Positions 57,099 through 64,000 of a stretch of 64,000 nucleotides of DNA are shown piece by piece. The DNA lies in assembly GCA_022823145.1 (NCBI GenBank), contig JAJDXS010000010.1:1-64000 (forward strand), written 5' to 3'. A model generated the notes under the pieces. It saw only the letters and a program-made list of their open reading frames with translations. It did not search any database and was not told the DNA's origin. Within the stretch, counting starts at the first letter, position 1. Every line of letters starts with the position of its first letter. This DNA comes from Gemmatimonadota bacterium (GTDB taxonomy: Bacteria; Gemmatimonadota; Gemmatimonadetes; Longimicrobiales; Gaopeijiaceae). The translations under genes were made by a program, and so were the position numbers.

Positions 57099-58742
57099 AT
57101 GAGTAGTGAGGGCGTTGAAGACCGCGCGGCGGCGGTCCCGGTCAATGAGGGCGACTTGGTGAGGCACTGCCTCGGGAGAAAGGACCGCCGCCCCCGCACG
57201 GCCCTGTTGCTCGCCGCGTGGCTCGCGTTCCTGCTCGGCTGCGCCGACACGGCCGCGCCCCCCGCCGCCGGGTCGTTCCTGGTCCGGGGCGCCACGATCG
57301 TGGACGGTACGGGGAGTCCCGGCTTCATCGGTTCCCTGCGTGTGACGGGCGGCGTCATCGCGGAAGTGGCCGCCGACGACGGGAACGACGCCCTCTCACC
57401 CACCGACAACGAACCGGTCCACGATGGCAGCGGACTGGTGCTGGCACCCGGCTTCATCGACACGCACAGCCACCACGACAGCGGCCTGCAGTGGGAGCCG
57501 ACGGCGCTGGCGGCGGTCAGCCAGGGAATCACGACCATCGTCGCCGGGCAGGACGGGGGCTCGCGGTTCCCGTTGGCCGATTTCTTCGCGGCGCTGGAAG
57601 CGGCCCCGGCTGCGGTCAACGTGGCGTCGTACGCGGGGCACGGGCCGCTGCGGCTGCGGGTCATGGGCGACGATTTCAGGCGCGAGGCGACGGACGGCGA
57701 GGTCGCGGCGATGCAGGCGCTGCTCGAGACCGAACTCGCGAATGGCGCACTGGGGCTTTCGACGGGGCTGGAGTACGACCCGGGGATCTACTCGTCAACG
57801 GACGAGGTGATCGCGCTCGCGCAGACGGCGGCGGCGAACGGCGGCCGCTACATCTCGCACATGCGCAGTGAGGATCGGGCGCTGCATGATGCGGTCGAGG
57901 AGACGATCGAGATTGCGGAGCGCGCCGGGCTTCCGGTGCAGATCTCCCACTTCAAGCTGGCGGCGCGGGGACTGTGGGGGCAGGCGGTCGATCTCCTGGC
58001 GCGGCTCGACGAAGCGCGTGCCGCCGGCCTCGACATCACGGCGGACGTCTACCCGTACGAGTACTGGCAGTCGACGATGACGGTGCTGTTTCCAGAGCGG
58101 GATTTCAACGATCGGGAAGCCGCCCGGTACGCTCTCGACGAGCTGGTCGCGCCCGAGGGGATGCTGATCGGCCGCTACGGTCCCGATTCCGCGCTGGAAG
58201 GGAAGACGCTGGCGGAGATTTCGGCCGAGCGCGGGACGGATCCGGTCACGACCTATCTGGACCTCATCCAGGTGTCGCAGGCCGCGCGCGCGGACAGCAC
58301 GCTGGATGGGAGCGAGAGCATCGTCGCGACGTCCATGACCTTCGACGACATCGCGACGCTGATGGCCTGGCCGCACACGAACGTGTCGAGCGACGGCGGG
58401 CTGCGGGGCGCGCACCCGCGCGGCTTCGGTGCCTACCCGAGGGTGCTTGGGCGATACGTGCGCGAGGAAGGGCGGCTCGGTCTTGAGGCGGCGATCCACA
58501 AGATGACCGGGCTGGCGGCGGCCCACATGGGGCTGTCGGGCAGGGGCACGCTGCGTGCCGGGGCGCCCGCGGACCTGGTGCTGTTTGATCCGGCCACCGT
58601 GATCGACCGCTCGACCACCGTCGAGCCGCATCTCACGGCTGCCGGGATCGAGCGCGTCTGGGTGGCGGGTGTGGTGGTGTACGAGAACGGCGCGGTAACC
58701 GGGGAGCGGCCAGGAGTAGTGCTGCGGAGGGAAGCCCGCTAG
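57099..58742 (+). CDS. N-acyl-D-amino acid deacylase-like amidohydrolase, lipoprotein
   Basis: A lipoprotein signal (TALLLAAWLAFLLGC) sits after a basic leader; the most likely start is ATG 57099, with GTG 57159 as alternative giving a conventional signal length. The domain is the D-aminoacylase/N-acyl-D-glutamate deacylase family: GFIDTHSHHDSGLQ (HxH), a carboxylated-Lys/Cys-type substitution in the middle, GRYISHMRSED, QISHFKLAARG, and the late Asp in SSDGG. It removes acyl groups from N-acyl-D-amino acids, fitting the peptidase surroundings. 547 residues, normal for the family. Substrate stereochemistry is not proven. Confidence 0.85.
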   Translation: MSSEGVEDRAAAVPVNEGDLVRHCLGRKDRRPRTALLLAAWLAFLLGCADTAAPPAAGSFLVRGATIVDGTGSPGFIGSLRVTGGVIAEVAADDGNDALSPTDNEPVHDGSGLVLAPGFIDTHSHHDSGLQWEPTALAAVSQGITTIVAGQDGGSRFPLADFFAALEAAPAAVNVASYAGHGPLRLRVMGDDFRREATDGEVAAMQALLETELANGALGLSTGLEYDPGIYSSTDEVIALAQTAAANGGRYISHMRSEDRALHDAVEETIEIAERAGLPVQISHFKLAARGLWGQAVDLLARLDEARAAGLDITADVYPYEYWQSTMTVLFPERDFNDREAARYALDELVAPEGMLIGRYGPDSALEGKTLAEISAERGTDPVTTYLDLIQVSQAARADSTLDGSESIVATSMTFDDIATLMAWPHTNVSSDGGLRGAHPRGFGAYPRVLGRYVREEGRLGLEAAIHKMTGLAAAHMGLSGRGTLRAGAPADLVLFDPATVIDRSTTVEPHLTAAGIERVWVAGVVVYENGAVTGERPGVVLRREAR

Positions 58743-58891
58743 CACCGGCACTCTTGCGGCCCGGACCCCCGGGGTGCGGCGAGCCCTCCGGCTCCTCCGC
58801 GCGCTGCCTCCTCCGCCCGCCGCCGGTGATCCCGCAGAAACGGGCAGGGACAAACACATGCCCGGATGGGACAAGGAGGCGCGGGGTGTTT

Positions 58892-60262
58892 CTACCTTTC
58901 CACCAGCACGGTCTTCACATTCACGAACGCCCGGATACCGTCTTCGGATAGCTCACGTCCGAAGCCGCTCGACTTGACCCCGCCGAACGGCAGCCGCGGG
59001 TCGGATTTCACGAAGTCGTTGACGAAGCAGGCCCCCGCCTCGATTTCGGTGCGGGCGATTCGCTCACCGCGCTCCAGGTCCTGCGTGAACACGGCGGCGC
59101 CCAGTCCGTAGGCGGTGTCGTTGGCCACGCGGAGCGCCTCCTCCTCCGAATCCACGCGGATGATGCACGCGACCGGACCGAACATCTCCTCGTCGTAGGC
59201 GGGCATCCCCGGGCGCACCCCGGTCAGCACGGTGGCGGGATAGTACCAGCCGGACACGTCCGGCACCTTGCCGCCGAGACGGCACTCGGCCCCCGCCGCG
59301 ATGCTGCGCGCGACCTGGTCGGCCAGGTGGTCTCGCAGATCCTCGCGCGCGAGCGGCCCCACGTCGGTCATCTCGGCCATCGGGTCGCCGACGCGCACGC
59401 CCGCCATGCGCTGCACGACCGCCTCGGTGAAGGCGTCGGCGACCGCCTCGTGCACGATCATGCGCTTGGCTGCGATGCAGCTCTGCCCCCCGTTGATCAG
59501 CCGACCGGTGACGCACGCCTCGACGGTGCGCGGAAGGTCCGCGTCCTCCAGCACGACATAAGGATCGCTGCCGCCGAGCTCCAGCACGCACGTCTTGATG
59601 TGCGACCCGGCGATCTCCGCCACCTGCCGCCCCGCCCTCGTGCTCCCGGTCAGGGTCACGGCCTGGACTCGCGCGTCGCGGATCAGGGCGCCGGCGGCGG
59701 GCAAATCGATGAAGAGGTTGGTGAAGATACCCTCGGGAAAGCCGGCCGCGCGGAAGAGGTTCACCAGTTCGAGCGCACAACAGGGGACACTCGGGGCATG
59801 TTTGAGGAGGATGCCGTTGCCGGCGATCAGGGCCGGAATCGAGGCGCGCATCACCTGCCAGAACGGGAAGTTCCACGGCATGATGGCGAGCACCAGGCCC
59901 AGCGGCTGAAAGGTCACGTAGCTGCGCAGCGCCTCGGTATCGACCACACGGTCCTCGAGAAAGCCCGGGCCGTGGCGACTGAAATACTCGCACCCCAGCG
60001 CGCACTTCTCGACCTCGGCGGCCGCCTCGCCCAGGGGTTTGCCCATCTCCATGCTCATGATCTGGGCGAGGTGGCGCTGGCGCCGACGCAGCTGCGCGGC
60101 GAGGGCCGTGACCCGCTCGGCGCGTTCCTCGGCCGGCACCCGCCTCCAGGCCTGCTGGGCGTTGCGCGCCGCCCCGACGGCCGCATCGAGGGCCTCCGGC
60201 GCCATGAAGGGGTATCTGCGGAGCAGGGTGCCGTCGGCCGGGTTGATTGTGGTGAATTCCAC
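58892..60262 (-). CDS. NAD(P)-dependent aldehyde dehydrogenase (succinate-semialdehyde-type)
   Basis: The 456-residue protein starts at GTG 60262 with GAGGGAATC upstream. Catalytic Glu in LELGGSDPYV (about 228) and Cys in NGGQSCIAAKR (about 260) are present, plus TLTGSTRAGRQVAE and PWNFPFWQVMRASIPALIAG. The domain fits the ALDH superfamily close to the succinate-semialdehyde dehydrogenase GabD-like branch; substrate could be another aldehyde. It is divergent from the radical SAM gene with a 196-base gap. The 67 extra residues of the track ORF have no homology. Confidence 0.9.
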   Translation of the reverse strand: MEFTTINPADGTLLRRYPFMAPEALDAAVGAARNAQQAWRRVPAEERAERVTALAAQLRRRQRHLAQIMSMEMGKPLGEAAAEVEKCALGCEYFSRHGPGFLEDRVVDTEALRSYVTFQPLGLVLAIMPWNFPFWQVMRASIPALIAGNGILLKHAPSVPCCALELVNLFRAAGFPEGIFTNLFIDLPAAGALIRDARVQAVTLTGSTRAGRQVAEIAGSHIKTCVLELGGSDPYVVLEDADLPRTVEACVTGRLINGGQSCIAAKRMIVHEAVADAFTEAVVQRMAGVRVGDPMAEMTDVGPLAREDLRDHLADQVARSIAAGAECRLGGKVPDVSGWYYPATVLTGVRPGMPAYDEEMFGPVACIIRVDSEEEALRVANDTAYGLGAAVFTQDLERGERIARTEIEAGACFVNDFVKSDPRLPFGGVKSSGFGRELSEDGIRAFVNVKTVLVER

Positions 60263-60458
60263 GATTCCCTCTTGTTGGGGGTTGTCCTGCCCGGGTTGCA
60301 ACTCGGGTTGTAGCACTAGCGCACGCCGGGGATTGCGGTCAAGATACCGGGTTCCCGCGCCCGGAACCGCGTGCGGGATCCGGTGGTATGGCCCCATGTG
60401 CGGCACTCGGGATCGTGCTCGAGGGCCAGACCATTCATCCTGCCGGCAAGGACGACTC

Positions 60459-61478
60459 ATGATCGCACCGAGATTCCCCAGCGTCCCCCTCGCCGCCCTC
60501 GATCAACTCTGGTTCCAGGTGAGCGGAACGGTCTGCAACCTGCGGTGCCGGCACTGCTTCATTTCCTGCTCGCCCGACAACCACTCGTTCTGGTTCATGA
60601 CGCGTGAAATGGTGCGTTCGGCGCTGGAGGAATCGACCGGCATGCACGTGAAGGAGTACTACTTCACCGGTGGCGAGCCCTTCATGAACACCGAAATGGA
60701 AGGGATCCTGGAGGACACGCTGGCCTTCGGCCCGGCGACCGTCCTGACCAACGCCACGCTCTTTCCGCCGCGGCGGGTGGCAGCGCTGCGGGATGTGCAG
60801 GACCGCAGCGCGCACGTGCTGACGTTCAGGGTGAGCATCGACGGGTACTCGCCGGAGACCAACGACCCGATCCGTGGCGAGGGCACCTTCGAGCGGGCCA
60901 TGGAGGGGGTCGGCAACCTGGTCGCTGCCGGGTTCCGCCCGATCATTACGGCCATGCAGAGCTGGCCCTGCGACGAGATGGCGTGCACGCTGCGGGCGTT
61001 CCGGAATGCACTTGAGGCTGTGGGGTACGACGAGCCGCGGCTGAAGATCCTGCCCCCGCTGCTGATCGGCGAGGAGGCCCGGCGGAACCGCGGCTACCAG
61101 CCCTGCGAGCGCGTCACCCACGAGATGCTGCACGGCTACGATCTGGACCAGCTGTTGTGCAGTCGTGCCCGGCTGGTGACCGCCAGCGGCGTCTACGCCT
61201 GCCCGATCCTGCTCGACTATCCCAGCGCGCGTCTTGCAGACACGCTGTCTGAGGCGGTCACGATCGACGCACCGCTTGCCGAGGCGGCGTGCTACACCTG
61301 CTACACGAACGGAGCGATCTGCTCGAACGCAACGACGGGGGTGGACAGCGCCGTCGCTGCCGCCGAAACGGGCGGGTGCGATGCGGCTCCGAGTCGGTCG
61401 GGCGCGGAGCCCGCCGAGTGCGGCGGGAGCACCGGTGCTACAGGCCGGAGGGATCGTACGGCAGCAGCTCCAGCCTGA
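60459..61478 (+). CDS. Radical SAM protein with SPASM-like C-terminal cysteines
   Basis: The 339-residue protein starts at ATG 60459 with AAGGAC upstream. The radical SAM Cys motif is CNLRCRHC (C26-x3-C30-x2-C33), followed by TGGEPFMN (SAM binding) and FRVSIDG. At the C-terminus CSRARLV, VYACPILLD and CYTCYTNGAIC provide five Cys, resembling a SPASM or twitch auxiliary cluster region. The last 35 residues are Gly/Ala-rich and probably disordered. Such proteins modify peptides or proteins; no partner peptide is evident beside it. Its end overlaps the convergent PPTase gene by 41 bases. Confidence 0.8.
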   Translation: MIAPRFPSVPLAALDQLWFQVSGTVCNLRCRHCFISCSPDNHSFWFMTREMVRSALEESTGMHVKEYYFTGGEPFMNTEMEGILEDTLAFGPATVLTNATLFPPRRVAALRDVQDRSAHVLTFRVSIDGYSPETNDPIRGEGTFERAMEGVGNLVAAGFRPIITAMQSWPCDEMACTLRAFRNALEAVGYDEPRLKILPPLLIGEEARRNRGYQPCERVTHEMLHGYDLDQLLCSRARLVTASGVYACPILLDYPSARLADTLSEAVTIDAPLAEAACYTCYTNGAICSNATTGVDSAVAAAETGGCDAAPSRSGAEPAECGGSTGATGRRDRTAAAPA

Positions 61479-62148
61479 CCTCCGCCCGATCGACGGCGAG
61501 CGCTGCCGTCGCGCCCGCCGTGCACGGGACACCTCCGAGGTGCCAGGACGACGGCTCCTCCGGGAGATCTCCGGCGTCCAGGAGCCCTTGCGGCGCGCCG
61601 GGGGTGGGGTCGACCGAGAACGATCGGAGCGGATGCCTCAGACCGAAGCCGAGCGCCTTGAGGAACGCTTCCTTGCGGGTCCATAAGCGGAAGAACAGGC
61701 TCAGCCGCTCGCGCTCGGGGACGGCGTGGAGGCGGGCGGACTCGTCGCCGGCGAAGTTCTTGTCGGCCAGGGCGAGAAGGTACTTCACCGGCCGGATCTC
61801 CTCGACGTCGACCCCCAACCGCCCCTCCCGCGCGACGGCGATCATGATCCGCTCCTCGGAGTGTGACTGATTGAAGGCCGGACCGTGGGGCAGGAACGGC
61901 TTTCCGTGCTCGCCGAAATGGAATCGGATGTCCTGTGGGGCCATGCCGATCAGCTGCGAGAGGACGCGGCGCAGGTGGGCCTGTGCGACGGTGTACCGGC
62001 GCCGGTGGCGGTCGTAGACGAAGCGGTCGGCGCGCGCCTTCTCGCGATCGGTGAGCAGGGTCCGGGCGGCCCGGGTGATCTTGTCGGGCACGTCCAGGCT
62101 TCCCTCCCAGATGTAGACCGCGCCGGCCTCCAGTGTTGGGAGTGTCAT
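61438..62148 (-). CDS. 4-prime-phosphopantetheinyl transferase, Sfp type
   Basis: The 236-residue protein contains the PPTase motifs GVDVEEIRPV (Mg-binding Asp) and LWTRKEAFLKALGFGL (K/E core), with NQSHSEERIMIAVA ahead of them. It attaches the CoA phosphopantetheine to a carrier-protein Ser. The start is ATG 62148 within the track ORF; Shine-Dalgarno is weak. The upstream shadow in the track (to 63390) is not part of it. No polyketide or NRPS genes are in the window, so it may serve fatty acid carrier protein or a distant cluster. Confidence 0.85.
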   Translation of the reverse strand: MTLPTLEAGAVYIWEGSLDVPDKITRAARTLLTDREKARADRFVYDRHRRRYTVAQAHLRRVLSQLIGMAPQDIRFHFGEHGKPFLPHGPAFNQSHSEERIMIAVAREGRLGVDVEEIRPVKYLLALADKNFAGDESARLHAVPERERLSLFFRLWTRKEAFLKALGFGLRHPLRSFSVDPTPGAPQGLLDAGDLPEEPSSWHLGGVPCTAGATAALAVDRAEVRLELLPYDPSGL

Positions 62149-62226
62149 ATCTGTTGCGCGCCAGGGGGATGCCGTACCGTGAACCCAGCGTTCGCCGGGA
62201 TGGGCCTGAGTCTGGAGTGTAACGCC

Positions 62227-64000
62227 ATGCCCGACAGGTGTAGAATCGCCTATGTGGACGGACCGCGCCTGAGGCGGGCCTTCCTCGCGGCCTGTGCGCA
62301 CGCGCGGGCTTTCAAGGCGGAGCTCAACCGCATCAACGTCTTCCCGGTGCCCGATGGAGACACGGGCACCAACCTGGCGCTTACCCTCGACGCGATCGCA
62401 GGGGATCTCGCGGCCTCGCGCGAAAGGCGGGTGGACCGGGTGGCCGCGGGGGTGGCCCGGTCCGCGGTGATGGGTGCCCGGGGGAACTGCGGGATGATGC
62501 TGTCCCAGTTCCTCATCGGCTTCGCCAGCGGGTTGGAGGGACGCGCGCGCGCTTCCGCGGACGAGTTCGGCGCGGCCCTCGTGGCGGGATCGCGCTCGCT
62601 GGATGCCGCGGTGGAGAAGCCGGTAGAGGGCACGATCCTCACGGTCGTGCGCGACTCCGCGTCGGCGGCGACGAGCGGGGTGGACGGTGAGGGCAACGGC
62701 GGCGGGGCCGTGGACTTCACGGACCTGATGGCGCGACTCTTCGATGCGGCCCGGGACTCGCTCGAGCGGACGCCGGACCTCCTCCCCGTTCTGGCACAGG
62801 CGGGCGTCGTGGACGCAGGTGCAAAGGGATTCGTGCAGATGGTGGAGGGGGTGGTCGGGCTGATCGAGCACGGGGACGACGCTGCCGCTGCGCGGGCCAC
62901 CGCGGCGTCCGCCCGGGATGCCGATCCCGACCGTCCCGAGTGGTCGCCCATCGGAGCCATGGACCACCCGCTGGGGCAGGGAACCAGGCGCTACTGCACG
63001 GAGATCCTGGTGGAGGGAACGGATCTGCCCTCCGAGAAGACCGTGCGTGCGGCGCTCGCAGAGGGCTCTGAAGAGCTGCTGGTGATCCGCAGCGGCGAGA
63101 TCCTCAAGATCCATCTGCACACCGACCACCCCCGGGAGGCGATCGACTACTGCGGAACCCTGGGGATGGTGGCGGCGCACAAGGCGGAGGACATGTTCGC
63201 CCAGTTCGAGGCGGCGCGCGGCGCGGCCGAGGGCGCAGTTCGCCGCCCGGTGGGCGTCCTGGTCGACTCGGGCTCGGATCTGCCGGACGCGGTGATGCGG
63301 GCGCACGGGATCCACATGGTCCCCCTTCTTCTCATCGACGGCGACAGGACGTTGCGAGACCGGATCGACGTGAGTGCCGAGGAGTTCCATGCGCGCCTCG
63401 ACGGCGGCGGACCCCTTCCGACCACCTCACAACCGCCGCCGGGCCAGTTCAGGGACGCGTTCGCGAAGGCCTCGGGCGATTCCGAGGTGGTCGTGGCGAT
63501 CCTGGTGGCGTCATCGCTGTCGGGGATCTTCCGGTCGGCCGAGCACGGCGCGCAGCTGGCGCCGGAGCTGGATGTCCGCCTCGTCGATTCGCGCGCGGCT
63601 TCGATTCTGATCGGCCTCCTCGCCCTGAAGGCGGCCGAGCTCGCCGAGTCGGGCATGCCGCCGGCCGAGATCGTCGCGGAAGTGGAGCGGATCCGGGGCC
63701 AGTCCGGAATCGCGTTCACCGTGCGCAACCTGGAACGCCTGATCGCTTCCGGGCGGCTGAGCAATTTCGCGGGCTGGCTGGGGGGGCTCCTCGACCTCAA
63801 GCCGGTGCTGGCACTGGGGCCCGACGGCACGATCCGCGCGCTGGGAAAGGCGCGGGGATCGCGGCGCGTGAGGAAGCTCCTGGTCGACAGGGTCCTGGCC
63901 GAGATACCCGGAGGCGCGGGCAAGGTTCGCTTCGGGATCGTGCACGCCGGAGCTCCCGACGTGGTGGCGCCCGTCCGCGCCCGGCTGGAGGCTCACTACC
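62227..64000 (+). CDS. DhaL/FakA plus DegV (FakB-like) fusion, cut by window edge
   Basis: From ATG 62227 (GGAG nearby) the frame is open to the window edge, giving 591 full codons; it is absent from the track. Residues 5-185 are the DhaL/DAK2 kinase domain (RINVFPVPDGDTGTNL, ARGNCGMMLSQ). Residues about 240-330 are the FakA-like middle domain (CTEILVEGTDLPSEK, IHLHTDHPREAIDY). From about residue 340 a DegV fatty-acid-binding fold follows (VLVDSGSDLPDAVMRAHGIH, LPTTSQPPPGQF). The FakA kinase and FakB-like lipid-binding protein are normally separate proteins, so this resembles a single-chain fatty acid kinase. The C-terminus is not visible. Confidence 0.85.
   Translation, partial: MPDRCRIAYVDGPRLRRAFLAACAHARAFKAELNRINVFPVPDGDTGTNLALTLDAIAGDLAASRERRVDRVAAGVARSAVMGARGNCGMMLSQFLIGFASGLEGRARASADEFGAALVAGSRSLDAAVEKPVEGTILTVVRDSASAATSGVDGEGNGGGAVDFTDLMARLFDAARDSLERTPDLLPVLAQAGVVDAGAKGFVQMVEGVVGLIEHGDDAAAARATAASARDADPDRPEWSPIGAMDHPLGQGTRRYCTEILVEGTDLPSEKTVRAALAEGSEELLVIRSGEILKIHLHTDHPREAIDYCGTLGMVAAHKAEDMFAQFEAARGAAEGAVRRPVGVLVDSGSDLPDAVMRAHGIHMVPLLLIDGDRTLRDRIDVSAEEFHARLDGGGPLPTTSQPPPGQFRDAFAKASGDSEVVVAILVASSLSGIFRSAEHGAQLAPELDVRLVDSRAASILIGLLALKAAELAESGMPPAEIVAEVERIRGQSGIAFTVRNLERLIASGRLSNFAGWLGGLLDLKPVLALGPDGTIRALGKARGSRRVRKLLVDRVLAEIPGGAGKVRFGIVHAGAPDVVAPVRARLEAHY

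Noticed and set aside
1-64000. CRISPR arrays, rRNA and insertion sequences
   Set aside because: No regularly spaced repeats, rRNA core sequences or transposase motifs were seen by eye.

Overview
The window is a high-GC bacterial chromosome segment with dense coding, almost no gaps over 250 bases, and no rRNA, tRNA or CRISPR array that I can see. Gene content suggests Gemmatimonadota or a close relative: a SusC/SusD pair together with many secreted amidohydrolases, S9 and M28 peptidases, bacterial Ig-like (Big_2) lipoproteins, PQQ and BNR propellers and a TonB-independent OmpA-like protein. This assignment is inference from family mix; no marker gene with a decisive sequence is present.

Layout. 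0-2.5 kb is an accessory edge: the first 47 codons of a tyrosine integrase, a broken Ig-like lipoprotein, and an HTH-ImmA/IrrE plus DUF4411 (PIN-like) module whose toxin-side gene has a one-base frameshift. 2.6-8.8 kb holds two tandem secreted amidohydrolases, a DUF5522/PP-loop ATPase fusion and a multicopper oxidase. 8.9-10.1 kb is a DUF6884 gene and a VapBC-type toxin-antitoxin pair. 10.2-11.7 kb is a PLP decarboxylase. 11.7-15.8 kb is a tightly coupled operon of two secreted beta-propeller proteins and a deacetylase lipoprotein. Then come a Fic protein (15.9-17.4), an HD-domain protein and a Tat-exported epimerase (17.6-19.7), a VWA outer protein, an AlkD-like glycosylase, an N-formylglutamate-amidohydrolase-like lipoprotein, a PQQ dehydrogenase, an M28 peptidase and an NTF2-like lipoprotein (19.8-28.3), and an OmpA protein ending at a strong hairpin (28.6-30.4).

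30.4-42 kb has an S9 peptidase and a serine beta-lactamase-like hydrolase in divergence, a DUF1028 protein, an amidohydrolase lacking the first His of HxH, a four-domain Ig-like lipoprotein, a putative regulator, and a 942-residue BNR/sortilin-like propeller. 41.9-42.9 kb is an RHH-nucleotidyltransferase/HEPN pair. 42.9-49.3 kb has a PSMA-like M28 peptidase, a Spondin_N lipoprotein, typA and an esterase. 49.3-55.3 kb is a SusC-SusD-gamma-glutamyltransferase-esterase operon. 55.5-57.0 kb is thyX carrying an in-frame mini-intein of 192 residues. The right end has a D-aminoacylase-like amidohydrolase, an aldehyde dehydrogenase, a radical SAM protein, an Sfp-type phosphopantetheinyl transferase and a FakA-FakB-like fusion that runs off the window.

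Taken together the metabolic genes read as an exported peptide and modified-amino-acid scavenging programme (peptidases, GGT, aminoacylase, amidohydrolases, SusCD uptake, amino acid decarboxylase), interspersed with small toxin-antitoxin-like modules. Start sites were chosen from Shine-Dalgarno motifs, signal peptides and stop/start overlaps; several differ from the longest ORF in the supplied track.
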